Source: Clostridia bacterium
Lineage (GTDB): Bacteria; Bacillota; Clostridia; TANB77; CAG-508
Assembly: GCA_022795075.1 (NCBI GenBank)
Contig: JAAWGB010000007.1
Location: forward strand, 1 to 51,027
DNA length: 51,027 nucleotides
Direction of reading: 5' to 3'
Part shown: piece after piece, positions 39,406 through 48,416 of the stretch
How positions within the stretch are numbered: the stretch's first letter is position 1
Layout of the letters: each line of letters opens with the position of its first letter
Notes under the pieces: generated by a model
What the model was told of the DNA's origin: nothing
The model's database searches: none
What the model saw: the letters and a program-made list of their open reading frames with translations, nothing else
Made by a program: the position numbers and the translations under genes

Positions 39406-39759
39406 CTAAACATAAATTAATTCTCTAAATATAATTTCTTCTACACAATTTTTAATATTATTCATTTTACAAACCCATTCCATTTGATTATTTGCTTTTA
39501 ATTCTTTAGTTATATTTTCTTTTTCTGCATATTGTTTCATTAGTAAATCAAATCTATTAGTGGCTGTTTCATTAATCTCAATTAAATGTTTTTGTAATTC
39601 ATTGTTCATAAGTAAAATTGCATATTCTGCTTTTTTCTGTTCTTTTAAAAATCTTAGTCGCATTCGTCCATATTTTCCTAAATTAAAGTTTGTAATATTT
39701 TCTGGAGCAACTATATTTGGGATATAGTAGTCTCCTTGTTTTGTATATTCTATTTTCAT
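39406..39759 (-). CDS. tnpV: TnpV family transposon-encoded protein
   Basis: 117 aa from the ATG at 39759, 8 bp after GGAG; another ATG two codons earlier is too near the site. The sequence follows TnpV closely: IEYTKQGDYYIPNI, LGKYGRMRLRFLKE, and QMEWVCKMNNIKNCVEEI. TnpV is a small protein of mobilisable transposons such as Tn4451; its exact role is unknown. It supports the mobile nature of the region. Confidence 0.85.
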   Translation of the reverse strand: MKIEYTKQGDYYIPNIVAPENITNFNLGKYGRMRLRFLKEQKKAEYAILLMNNELQKHLIEINETATNRFDLLMKQYAEKENITKELKANNQMEWVCKMNNIKNCVEEIIFRELIYV

Positions 39760-39780
39760 ATTCATTTCTCCAATCTTTAT

Positions 39781-40309
39781 TTAAACTAATTTATTATAAT
39801 TTGCCAATAAAGTATTAAAATCAAAACCGTCATAACTTCTTTGCTCATAATTCGCATAACTTTTTTTATCTTTTACTCTATTAGTATAAATATTATTAGT
39901 ATTATTACATCGTAAATTTTCCGACTCCTGACTCGTAATTTTTACGACTCCATCCATTTACTATCATTTTACAAGGATAAATTAAATTTGGTTTATTTCT
40001 TCCTTGTTTCTTTTCGTATATAAGTTTACAATCTATTAATTGTTTGAAAGCCTTAGTCACGGTTTTATCTGATAAATTAAATAGTTTTTGAATATCTTTT
40101 CTTGTAAAAATCAAATATACATGTCTATTTTCATCTTTCCAATTGTTTTTCATTGATAAAGAAAATCTATCTAATATAAAACCATATAACAATTTACTAT
40201 CTGAAGATAGATGGCTATATATTGGGTTTATAAATAATTCTTTTGGTACACTTATATATGTATATTGCAATACTTCATCTACTGTAAATAATTGAATATC
40301 ATCATCCAT
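39781..40309 (-). pseudogene. truncated RepA_N replication initiator, frameshifted near its end
   Basis: Starts at ATG 40309 after AAAGGAGAG. The RepA_N winged-helix domain is clear (PKELFINPIYSHLSSDSKLLY, LIFTRKDIQKLFNLSDKT) and closely matches the full-length initiator at 49907-50797. Frame 0 stops at 39905 after ESGVGKFTM, while the neighbouring frame continues SENLRCNNTNNIYTNR to a stop at 39781, matching the SENLRGINTNNI segment of the paralogue. The junction has an imperfect 7-bp tandem repeat (GAGTCAG/GAGTCGG). The large middle domain of the paralogue is missing altogether, so it is a short or deleted version. Confidence 0.7.
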
Positions 40310-40656
40310 AGAAAACTCTCCTTTCATTGATTTTTTATCAATGGCTTTTGAAAATTTATATAGAAATCATTGTAAACACTGCTGTTTAAATACTTTATAG
40401 ATATTAAATCTTACGACACAAGTTTTTCCCACCTAACTTTGTGCTTTTTCTAAAATTTTATAAAACTATATAAAAAAATAGCATAGCTTAAGATCATTTA
40501 AACTACACTATTATTAATGCTTTTTAGTTTCAAAAAAAATTGCTGAGTTTCCTTAAAACCCAACTTTTTTGGTCGAGGCGAGGTACTCCAACCAATTGCT
40601 ATTTTTCTTTATTTATCAAATATTTTAAAGTTTTGTATTTTTACTTTGAAACATTT
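40310..40656. other. non-coding gap between small rep and integrase
   Basis: About 350 bp with no gene. It holds an AT-rich tract with AAAAAATAGCATA, similar to the hairpin arm at 50960-50974, and a GC-rich island near 40573-40600 that can fold around GGTCGAGGCGAGGTACTCC. This could be an origin or regulatory segment of the element; no tRNA fits it. Confidence 0.35.
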
Positions 40657-40708
40657 CCTTGAAACTTTAATAAAATTAATTCTGATAAATTCTAATAAAG
40701 TTTCAAGG
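40657..40708 (-). terminator. inverted repeat downstream of the integrase
   Basis: Perfect 13-bp arms CCTTGAAACTTTA (40657-40669) and 40696-40708 lie just beyond the integrase stop on the minus strand. A terminator role is likely, but the same CCTTGAAAC word recurs upstream of the large rep gene, so it may also be an initiator-binding motif. Confidence 0.5.
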
Positions 40709-40724
40709 TTTTTCTTTTGTGTTT

Positions 40725-42007
40725 TTAAGCGTAGTCATAATCGGAATCTATATTAAATATTTCTTTATTTATTAAATAATCTTCAACATTCTTGTTTTCT
40801 GTCTTTTCAAATTCAATATCTACATCAACGTAGTATTTCATTGTGACAGTAATATCAGTATGACCTAATATCTTCTTAAGAACTGCTGGAGCAATTTTTG
40901 CCTCTGCACATCTAGTTGCAAATGTTCCTCTTAACATATGAGTATGAATATCAGTCTTTTTAACTAACTTTCTTTTTGTATTTTCTTCTTCATAGATTCC
41001 AATATTTAAATCTAATGCAATTCTTTTTAGACTACTATTTATAGAATTTTCTACATACATTGTTCTATCTTCTTTACAAAATAATAAATGTTCTTTATTA
41101 TCAATTTTATGTTCTAAAGCCCCTTGAATAATTTGATAGATTATATTATTCATGTTCAAAGTTCTTTGACCTGTATTTGTTTTTGTAGTATTTCCTATAA
41201 TTGCTTTTCCGTTATTATCTTTTGTTTGAGTTCTTCTAATATAAATTTTCCTATTTTCTAAATCTATATCTTTGTTATAATCTAATACTAAAGCTTCTCC
41301 TATTCTCATACCTGTGCTTAATAATAGTAATAAAATATATTTGTGGCGACATTTTTTATACTTGCATTATTTAGATAATCAACCAATTTCTTTTGTTCAT
41401 CAACAGTTAATGATACTCTGTGATGGCTTTTATATTCGCTTTTTGGCTTTTCAACTCTATTGTAGCCTTCCATAAAATTATCTGTTACGATATTTTCATA
41501 TTTGGCTTGTCCAAATGCCATACATAATAGTTCATAGTTTTGTTTTATTGTACTTTTAGAATAGTTTTTCAAGCTCTCTAAATATTTTACAACCTCATCT
41601 CTTGTAACTTTTGAAATAGGCTTATTAGTAAATTTTTCTTTAGATAGCTTCTTTATTGTATCTGACTTTCTTTTGTGTGTAGCCTTAATTATTTTGCCTA
41701 ATTTATAATCTTCTTCAATTTTATTTTTTACAAGATCAATTATTGTTTTATTACTTTTTGTAATTATTCTAAATTCTTGATTTTCTTCCATTTCAATTTG
41801 AAATGATAATGCCTTCTTAAATGCTTCTTTCTCATTCTTTCCTACAAATGTTTTAGTAGTTCTTTTTCCTGTAATTGTATCTCTGCCTGTTGTTACTATT
41901 GCTTTGGGCGTTATAGAAAAATAGAAAGAATCACATTTTACATTGTTATCAATAACTTTTCCATTTTCAAATTTTGTTATTTGTCTATATTTACATTTAT
42001 CTTTCAT
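40725..42007 (-). pseudogene. int: tyrosine recombinase (integrase), frame broken in the middle
   Basis: The N-terminal frame (ATG 42007 to 41318) has an arm-type DNA-binding start and a SAM-like core domain (KNYSKSTIKQNYELLCMAF). The C-terminal frame (41309 to 40725 and open somewhat upstream) has the catalytic residues: Arg in LSTGMRIGEA, HMLRGTFATR (H-x-x-R), LGHTDITVTMKYY (His, Tyr). The two are out of register by -1 within about 41315-41350, where frame 0 gives NIFYYYY and stop while the other gives LLLLLSTGM. Removing two C residues from GTCGCCACA would restore KNVHKYILLLLLSTG. Probably inactive unless a -1 shift occurs. Belongs to the Tn916-like ICE integrase group. Confidence 0.8.
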
Positions 42008-42111
42008 TTTGCAATTGCTACAAATTTCTTTGTAGACATTCCTTTGTCGTTAGAATTTTTTATCGTTTTTGTTAAATAAGTTCCTACTGTAATTCCTTTT
42101 ACTTTATTCAT
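42004..42111 (-). CDS. small 35-aa protein coupled to the integrase
   Basis: ATG at 42111 after a weak AAAGCGAAT leader. Sequence MNKVKGITVGTYLTKTIKN continues to a TGA that overlaps the integrase ATG (ATGA), the typical sign of translational coupling. Ends KKFVAIAK. I do not recognise it; small basic proteins between xis and int are common in these elements. Confidence 0.5.
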   Translation of the reverse strand: MNKVKGITVGTYLTKTIKNSNDKGMSTKKFVAIAK

Positions 42112-42283
42112 TTATTCGCTTTCCTTTCTTGTTAAATTTAAGGAAAACTCTTGATATATTTTGATTTTTTGTATATAATTATTTTAATACTATAGCAAGA
42201 GTTTTCTTGTATTCGAGTTAAAATAGTAGTTTGAAGGTTTAAATGTCGCATATTTAAATCTTCTTTTTTTGTCTTTTGTAATC

Positions 42284-42478
42284 TTACTCATTTACCTCAC
42301 TTAAAACTCTACGTGTACTTACGTATTCATTAAATGAACTTACAGTAACTTTAAAAGATTTTCCAACTTTTATACAAGGAAAATCAGAACGATGGAATAA
42401 ATCTAAACATGTTTTATTTCCTATTCCTAATATTCTTCTTACATCTGCTGTACTATAAAATTTAATTTCGTTTTCCAT
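42284..42478 (-). CDS. xis: excisionase-type helix-turn-helix protein
   Basis: 64 aa. A MerR/excisionase-like winged helix: YSTADVRRILGIGNKTCLDL, then FPCIKVGKSFKVTVSSFNEY. Such proteins bend DNA next to the att site and steer the recombinase to excision. Position upstream of the integrase and the small coupled gene fits Tn916-type xis-int organisation. Good GGAGAA site before the ATG at 42478. Confidence 0.85.
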   Translation of the reverse strand: MENEIKFYSTADVRRILGIGNKTCLDLFHRSDFPCIKVGKSFKVTVSSFNEYVSTRRVLSEVNE

Positions 42479-42755
42479 AAGTTTTTTCTCCTTTCGTGTT
42501 TTATTTTATGATGATATTTTTCTTGCCCCTCATCATCTGGGAATTATTAGATGGTAATTTACATTACTCCACTGGGATTTCACCACTCCGACTCAGTCCG
42601 AGCTACACTCATTACGTGCGATGGTACTTTTAAACCACTCAAGTTGTGACTATGTAGGTGTATCATTATGTTGTATCTAACAACTGAAATATTCAATTTT
42701 CAATGGACAATTCAAAGAATTTTTTGAAATTCTATTGACTTTCATTTGTAATTAT
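42479..42755. other. non-coding divergent region between xis and cargo operon
   Basis: About 275 bp. A less AT-rich island near 42525-42665 has the look of structured or att-like DNA (ACTCCGACTCAGTCCGAGCT contains an inverted pair CTCCGACTCAGTCCGAG). The right part carries TTGACT at 42735-42740, a possible -35 box. I cannot assign the island. Confidence 0.4.
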
Positions 42756-42836
42756 TGTAATCTATACTTATAAATAAGTGATTACTTAACATATTTGTAT
42801 TATAATGTAATCTTAATAATGTGTCAAGCGATTACA
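42756..42836 (+). promoter_or_regulatory. promoter with two identical interrupted palindromes (TGTAATC-N17-GATTAC)
   Basis: TGTAATC (42756-42762) pairs with GATTAC (42780-42785), and TGTAATC (42806-42812) pairs with GATTACA (42830-42836). Both have the same 17-bp spacer, and the two palindromes are exactly 50 bp apart. The second overlaps a TATAAT box (42801-42806) ahead of the operon at 42870. This looks like an operator for a dimeric regulator, probably repressing the cargo operon. Confidence 0.65.
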
Positions 42837-42869
42837 ATAAAATTTTTAGAAATTTTTTAGGAGTGAAAA

Positions 42870-43730
42870 ATGAAAGCTAATTTTTATATAGAAAGCCAAC
42901 AATTTTGTTATGCTTTTGAAAACTATAAAATTGAAGAAATTAATGGAATAAGATATGTAATACCAGAAAAAAATGCAAAACAGAGAGTTTCTACATCTTC
43001 AGAAAGAATGAATGAATTTACAATAAATTTATTAAATATTGGAAAAAAAGCATACTATAATGAAAAAATAGAAGATATTGAAATATTAGACTATGTAAGA
43101 AACTTTGGATTATTTGGATTTATGGCTGACTTTCCTATAAATAGATACTTTATTTTAGATGATAATGTTGCTTTAAGGGATTATAACTTTATTATTTATA
43201 AAGATTATGTTTCAGTTATAAAAATAGAGGATTATTTAAAAATGTTTATGCCTAAACTAAATGATACTCAAATTACAAATTTAATAAAAAAGTGTATAGA
43301 TAATATAAAACCAACTATTATGGAAAAATATCTTACACCAGAACTTAATGAATGGTTAATATTTTCAAAAGATTATGCCGAGCCAGTAGATATGATAATA
43401 CAATACGCAAAATTAATATATGATCATTTAGTTGATGTTCTAGAAAACAGACATCTACTTCGTAATATACCAATTTTAAATATAAATAACTTATCAAATA
43501 GTATAGATAGTTTGCAAAATGGTCAAATAATATTAAAATACAACTATTTAAAACAAGCAATAGATTTAAATTTTATGATACAATTATCTCAAGATACTAT
43601 TATGTTGAAAATTTGCAAGTTTTGTCACAAGGCTTTTATTGCAGCAAATTCAAAAGCAGAATATGATACGCCACAATGTAAAAATAAGGCTAATGTATAT
43701 AGCTTTAGAAAGAGAGCTCAAGAAGAATAA
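42870..43730 (+). CDS. hypothetical protein with C-terminal CGNR-like zinc finger
   Basis: 286 aa, AGGAG site 6 bp before the ATG. Residues 1-240 are unrecognised alpha/beta sequence. The C-terminus reads ICKFCHKAFIAANSKAEYD, then TPQCKNKANVYSFRKRAQ: a Cys-x2-Cys...Cys zinc site followed by basic residues, similar to CGNR fingers and the DUF6076-type endings. A DNA-binding role is likely; it could be the regulator that acts on the palindromes just upstream, though that is inference. First gene of a likely three-gene operon. Confidence 0.6.
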   Translation: MKANFYIESQQFCYAFENYKIEEINGIRYVIPEKNAKQRVSTSSERMNEFTINLLNIGKKAYYNEKIEDIEILDYVRNFGLFGFMADFPINRYFILDDNVALRDYNFIIYKDYVSVIKIEDYLKMFMPKLNDTQITNLIKKCIDNIKPTIMEKYLTPELNEWLIFSKDYAEPVDMIIQYAKLIYDHLVDVLENRHLLRNIPILNINNLSNSIDSLQNGQIILKYNYLKQAIDLNFMIQLSQDTIMLKICKFCHKAFIAANSKAEYDTPQCKNKANVYSFRKRAQEE

Positions 43731-43750
43731 TAATTATATGGAGAAGAAAC

Positions 43751-44254
43751 ATGGAAAATGAAATTTTAGAAATATTAGAAAAAATAATTAATACTATCAG
43801 TGAAGATACTATAACAAAATTGGAAAGAGATAAAATTAAAGCTAATGTGAACAAAAATGATTCTATTTCGTTTATGGCTTTTAATAATATTTTGTTAAAA
43901 ATAACATTTCAAAAAACTAGAAAGTTTCTTGAAATTAGAAAACTTGATAATATAAGCATAGATTTACTAAAAACTAGATTTGAAGAAGTTAAATACAAAG
44001 AAGATGATTTATATGTCAAAATATATATTAAAAATGTTGAAGAAATTAATAAATTAAATACTGAATTAAAAGACATTTATACTTATTTATATTTAAATGA
44101 ACCTGTTGATCAATTCGGTTGTTGTTCAAGATATGTTAAATGTTCTGATTTATTAAAATGTATTAATCCAGACAAAAAGTTAGCAAGAGGTTGTCAGTAT
44201 AAAAATAATTTAGAAAATGGTAAAATTTTTTATGGAAAGAATAAAAATATATAA
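43751..44254 (+). CDS. hypothetical protein with Cys-rich C-terminus
   Basis: 167 aa, 20 bp after the previous gene with a GGAG site. The N-terminal two thirds are charged and helical. The C-terminal 50 residues carry a conserved-looking Cys cluster: DQFGCCSRYVKCSDLLKCI, then ARGCQYKNNLENGKIFYGKN. I have seen this Cys pattern at the ends of nuclease- or helicase-associated Firmicutes proteins, where it probably binds a metal. It stands directly before an exonuclease gene, so a joint role in nucleic-acid processing is plausible but unproven. Confidence 0.6.
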   Translation: MENEILEILEKIINTISEDTITKLERDKIKANVNKNDSISFMAFNNILLKITFQKTRKFLEIRKLDNISIDLLKTRFEEVKYKEDDLYVKIYIKNVEEINKLNTELKDIYTYLYLNEPVDQFGCCSRYVKCSDLLKCINPDKKLARGCQYKNNLENGKIFYGKNKNI

Positions 44255-44265
44255 TGGAGATAATA

Positions 44266-45510
44266 ATGGAAACAAATATTAGAGAGTTTAAAGGTAATAG
44301 TTTGTTAGAATTGTGTACAGATTATGTATTAATTGATATTGAAACTACAGGATTTTCACCACAATATGATGATATTATAGAAATTGGTGCAATAAAAGTT
44401 AAAAATAATGAAATTATTGATGAATTTCAATTCTTAATAAATATTGGTCATAAATTAAATAATTTTATATCAAATTTAACTGGAATAACAGATGAAATGT
44501 TACTTAATGGAAAAGACATAGATGTGGTTTTAAAAAAATTTAAAGATTTTATTGGAGATAATATTCTAGTTGGTCATAATGTAAACTTCGATATAAATTT
44601 TCTATATGATAAAAGTGCATTATATATTAATGAATATTTAAAAAATGATTTTATTGATACAATGAGAATAGCAAAAAAATTATTACCTAACCTGCCTAAC
44701 TATAAACTATCAACATTATCTAATCATTTTGGAATTGATTATTCAAATGCTCATAGAGGGTTAGAAGATGTTAAAATAACTTATGAAGTTTATAATAAAT
44801 TGAAATATTATGAAGAAAATTATTATGAAATAAAAATGACTGAAATAGAAAAAAGTTTAAAAATATGTGAAGCTTTCAACAATAAAAAAGTGGTTGTAAA
44901 AACTTCTTTGCAAAATTTAAGTTATAAAATAATAAAAGAACTTTTATTGAAGCAAAATTCTAAAACATATGATATATTTTATTCATTTTGTGATTATTTA
45001 ATTATTAATGACAGTACTTATGAAAAGTATATAAATATGGATAAAGTTGATATATACTATGGAGAATGGCTTTATAAAGCAAAAGATTTAGAAAAAAATG
45101 GGACTCTAAAAGTAATTTCAGAATCAGATTTCTGCAGTTTATATAATATTTACTTTCCTAAAAAAGTAAATATAAAAAAAGAAAAAATTTCTGCAAAAGA
45201 CATTATTCCACAAACAGAGAACTTTGATGAAACACATCCTTTATATAATAAAGTTTGTGTATTCACAGGTGTTTTAGAACGAATGGAGAGAAAACAAGCA
45301 ATGCAAATAGTAGCTAATTTAGGTGGCATCTGTGGTAATTCTGTAACTAGCAAAACAAATTATTTGATTTTGGGAAATAATGATTATTGTAAGAGTATTA
45401 AGGATGGTAAGAGTTCAAAACAAAAGAAAGCAGAAGATTTAAAATTAAAAGGTAATGATATAGAAATTATTCCAGAAAATACGTTTTATGAAATGATTGA
45501 AGAAAATTAA
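44266..45510 (+). CDS. DnaQ-type 3'-5' exonuclease with C-terminal BRCT domain
   Basis: 414 aa from ATG 44266 after GGAG (an ATG 12 bp earlier overlaps that site). The DEDDh exonuclease domain occupies about residues 19-180: D24-I-E26 in IDIETTGF, GHNVNFDINFL, and NAHRGLEDVKITYEVY with the catalytic His and Asp. A middle region (about 190-320) is unknown. Residues about 325-410 are a BRCT domain (KVCVFTGVLERMERKQAM, NYLILGNND). This layout resembles the clostridial PolC-epsilon-like exonuclease family. A role in repair or in defence against invading DNA can be imagined; only nuclease activity is supported. Confidence 0.87.
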   Translation: METNIREFKGNSLLELCTDYVLIDIETTGFSPQYDDIIEIGAIKVKNNEIIDEFQFLINIGHKLNNFISNLTGITDEMLLNGKDIDVVLKKFKDFIGDNILVGHNVNFDINFLYDKSALYINEYLKNDFIDTMRIAKKLLPNLPNYKLSTLSNHFGIDYSNAHRGLEDVKITYEVYNKLKYYEENYYEIKMTEIEKSLKICEAFNNKKVVVKTSLQNLSYKIIKELLLKQNSKTYDIFYSFCDYLIINDSTYEKYINMDKVDIYYGEWLYKAKDLEKNGTLKVISESDFCSLYNIYFPKKVNIKKEKISAKDIIPQTENFDETHPLYNKVCVFTGVLERMERKQAMQIVANLGGICGNSVTSKTNYLILGNNDYCKSIKDGKSSKQKKAEDLKLKGNDIEIIPENTFYEMIEEN

Positions 45511-45537
45511 AATTATTACTCAAAAGGAGGTTGCATT

Positions 45538-46545
45538 ATGGAGAATTATCCACCATATAATATAACTGATAAAATGTTAGAATATATTTCAAAAATAATG
45601 GAAAAAGTTGGAGAAATTAATACTTATACAAATTTAAATAAAATGCCAGAGTTAAGAAAACAAAACAGAATTAACTCAATACATTCTTCTTTAGCCATTG
45701 AAAACAATCAATTATCCTTATTTCAAGTAGAAGATATAATCAATGGAAAGATGGTAATTGGAGATAAACAAGATATTCAAGAAGTCAAAAATGCTTATGA
45801 AGCATATGAGAAAATATCGAAAATAAATCCATATTCAATCGAAGATTTAAAGAAAATACATGGAATAATGACTTTTTTAACAGTTGAACGAAATGGAAAG
45901 TTTAGAAATCATGGCGAAGGTGTTTATGATGGAGATAGATGTATATTTATGGCCCCACCTGAAAACATGGTGCCTGAACTTATGGAACAATTATTTAATT
46001 GGATGAAAGAAGCAAAAGATAAAGTACATCCATTGATACTTTCTTCTATATTCCATTATGAATTTGTATTTATACATCCTTTTTCTGATGGAAACGGAAG
46101 AATGGCAAGAATATGGCAGACAGCTATTCTTTCAAAATGGAAAGAAATTTTTGAATATGTACCTATTGAAAGTCTAATAAAAAAATATCAAGACGATTAT
46201 TATACTGCAATTAATAATTGCAATAATAACGGAAATTCAAATGAGTTTATAGAATTTATGCTAAAGATGATTGATGAAACACTTGATAAGCTATTACAAG
46301 ATTCACAAGGTATAAACTTAAATAAAAAATTTGATAAAAAACTAGATGGATTAAATAATACTGAAAGATTAGCATTAAACTATATTGCAGAAAAAGAATT
46401 AGTTGCTACATCAGAAATTGCAAAATATATTGAGAAAACAGATAGAACAGCAAGAAGAATTGTAGCAAAATTAGAAGAAAAGGGATTAATCATATGGGAA
46501 GGATTAAATGAAAATGATTCAAATAAAAAATACAAATTGAAATAA
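45538..46545 (+). CDS. Fic-family AMP-transferase with intramolecular inhibitory helix
   Basis: 335 aa after an AAGGAGG site. The active-site loop HPFSDGNGRMAR starts at H180 and matches HxFx(D/E)GNGRxxR. The N-terminal inhibitory motif (S/T)xxxE(G/N)N is present as S51-L-A-I-E55-N-N57, so this is a class II Fic that self-inhibits. A winged-helix domain at the C-terminus (about 265-330, TSEIAKYIEKTDRTARRIV) suggests DNA binding. Known Fic enzymes transfer AMP to Tyr, Ser or Thr; the target here is unknown. The frame after the stop can be read as CPSELPSDVLVK, possibly the remnant of a longer end. Confidence 0.92.
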   Translation: MENYPPYNITDKMLEYISKIMEKVGEINTYTNLNKMPELRKQNRINSIHSSLAIENNQLSLFQVEDIINGKMVIGDKQDIQEVKNAYEAYEKISKINPYSIEDLKKIHGIMTFLTVERNGKFRNHGEGVYDGDRCIFMAPPENMVPELMEQLFNWMKEAKDKVHPLILSSIFHYEFVFIHPFSDGNGRMARIWQTAILSKWKEIFEYVPIESLIKKYQDDYYTAINNCNNNGNSNEFIEFMLKMIDETLDKLLQDSQGINLNKKFDKKLDGLNNTERLALNYIAEKELVATSEIAKYIEKTDRTARRIVAKLEEKGLIIWEGLNENDSNKKYKLK

Positions 46546-46599
46546 AAATGTCCTAGCGAACTTCCTAGTGATGTCCTAGTAAAAATTGGAGGGATTTTA

Positions 46600-47274
46600 A
46601 TGAAAAATTTAGTTTTAACAGGTGCAAGTGATGGATTAGGTAAAGAGTTTGGACAATTATGTGTTGAAAATGATATTAATGTAACTGCTTTATGTCGAAC
46701 AAATCCAAACTACAAATGTGATTTTATAAAGACTGATTTAAGTGATGAAAAATCAATAGAAAGAACTTGTAATATTATTAAAGAAAGATACAATAAAATA
46801 GATATGGTAGTAAATTGTGCAGGTGTACCAGGAATACAAAAATTAGAAGAAGTTAGTTTTGATGTGCTAGATAATTTAATGAGGATAAATTTATTAGCAC
46901 CAATATTTTTGATCACTCAACTTATTACTTTAATAAAAGATAATGGAGCAGATATTCTAAATGTTGATTCAACAATTGGAACAAAGGCAGGATATCCAGA
47001 CCAAATAGCTTATACAACATCAAAGTGGGGAATTAGAGGAACTAGTTATAATTTACAAGCAGAATTAAAAAATTATAAAAGTAGAGTTATTCAGTTTAAT
47101 GTTGGTGGAATGAATACAAGAATGCATACCAAATATACTGGAAAAGAGATAGAACATCCAGAAGAATGGATGGATCCAAAAGAAATTGCAAAATTAATGT
47201 TACATATTCTAAATTTACCAAAATCAATTGAAATTAGTGATATAACGATAAATAGAAAAGTTGTAAAGGAGTAA
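46600..47274 (+). CDS. SDR-family NAD(P)-dependent oxidoreductase
   Basis: 224 aa after GGAGGG. Rossmann fold start LTGASDGLGKEFG (GxxxGxG-type), NCAGVPG, and catalytic YTTSK (Tyr-x3-Lys) with upstream Ser in NVDSTIG. The C-terminus ISDITINRKVV is short, as in classical SDRs. Substrate cannot be named. It begins a cassette with an NTF2-like protein and a second, broken SDR; gaps of 6 and 15 bp suggest one transcript. Confidence 0.88.
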   Translation: MKNLVLTGASDGLGKEFGQLCVENDINVTALCRTNPNYKCDFIKTDLSDEKSIERTCNIIKERYNKIDMVVNCAGVPGIQKLEEVSFDVLDNLMRINLLAPIFLITQLITLIKDNGADILNVDSTIGTKAGYPDQIAYTTSKWGIRGTSYNLQAELKNYKSRVIQFNVGGMNTRMHTKYTGKEIEHPEEWMDPKEIAKLMLHILNLPKSIEISDITINRKVVKE

Positions 47275-47280
47275 GGTATT

Positions 47281-47646
47281 ATGAATAAAGAAAAATATGA
47301 AAATTGGACAAAAGAATTTATGGAATCTTGGAAGAATTTAGATTGGAGAAGAACATTAGAAACATTAGATAAGAATGTTAAATATTATGAAAATCCAATT
47401 GATACTCCATGTGCAAACTTTGACGAAGTAATAAATCTATGGAATGTTGTAGCTGATAATCAAAAAGACATCGATTATAGATTTGAAATAGTTGCATTTA
47501 ATGATGAAACATGTATTGTAAATTGGCAAATGACAAGAACAATGACAAAAGATAATACAAAACAAGAAATAGATGGAATTTTTCAAATCTCATTAGATGA
47601 TGAAGGAAAATGCACATATTTTAAACAATGGAGATTTACAAGATAG
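47281..47646 (+). CDS. NTF2/SnoaL-like protein
   Basis: 121 aa, 6 bp after the SDR stop. The sequence has the cone-shaped NTF2-fold pattern: YENWTKEFMESWKNLDW at the start, ETLDKNVKYYENP, and CIVNWQMTRTM with FKQWRFT at the end. Such proteins bind small molecules and often act as isomerases, hydrolases or cofactors beside oxidoreductases. Function here is inferred from its two SDR neighbours. Confidence 0.8.
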   Translation: MNKEKYENWTKEFMESWKNLDWRRTLETLDKNVKYYENPIDTPCANFDEVINLWNVVADNQKDIDYRFEIVAFNDETCIVNWQMTRTMTKDNTKQEIDGIFQISLDDEGKCTYFKQWRFTR

Positions 47647-47661
47647 AAAGGTGGATTAATA

Positions 47662-48405
47662 ATGAAATTAAAAGATAAAGTAGCTTTAATTACAGGTTCT
47701 TCTTCAGGAATAGGGAAAGCTATTGCATTATTATTTGCTGAAGAAGGTGCAGATGTAATAATATGTTCTAATACTTCAAGTGAGGATGGAAACAAAGTAT
47801 TACAAGAGGTTATATAAAAAGGATCTGATGCCATTTATGTTCAAGCAGATTTAACAAAAGAATCTGATATAAAGAATATTTTTAATCAAATTAAAGAAAA
47901 GTATGGAAAATTAGACATATTAATTAATAATGCAGGAAGAACTTTCAATATTCCATTTAAAGAGATAACAGAAGAATCTATAGCAAGAGATATCAATACT
48001 AATTTAACATCTGCTATTCTATGTTCAAAATATGCAACAGAATTAATAAATAATGAGGGTTGGATTGTAAATACATCTTCTATAAGAGGTATAGATTATT
48101 CTGGAAGGGCTGGAATTATTGGATATTGTTCAGCAAAAGCAGGTATTAATAGCTTTACTAAAACTTTAGCAATGGAATTGGCTCCAAAAATATATGTAAA
48201 TGCTGTAGCACCAGGATTTGTATATACAAATTATATGAACACAGTAACAGATGAAATGAAACAATCGTGGTTAAAAAATATTCCAATTAATAAATTTATA
48301 GAACCAAGAGAAATTGCAGAAGTTTATTTAATGTTAGCTACATCAAAAATATTTACGGGTTCGATTGTTACTCCAGATGGAGGATATTCATTATTAAATA
48401 GATAG
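47662..48405 (+). pseudogene. second SDR-family oxidoreductase, interrupted by TAA
   Basis: A FabG-like [22 protein letters not shown], then LINNAGRTFNI, YCSAKAGINSF (Tyr-x3-Lys) and GSIVTPDGGYSLL. After LQEVI a TAA (47815-47817) interrupts the frame and KGSDAIYVQADL continues in the same frame, so one substitution (for instance AAA to TAA) has stopped translation after 51 residues. No ribosome site for restart is evident before 48172. All motifs downstream are intact, so the stop is recent or an error. Confidence 0.85.
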
Positions 48406-48416
48406 ATAAATTAACT

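Noticed and set aside
40570..40605. tRNA-like segment near the integrase
   Set aside because: GGTCGAGGCGAGGTACTCCAACCA looks tRNA-like at first, but no complete cloverleaf or T-loop can be formed on either strand.
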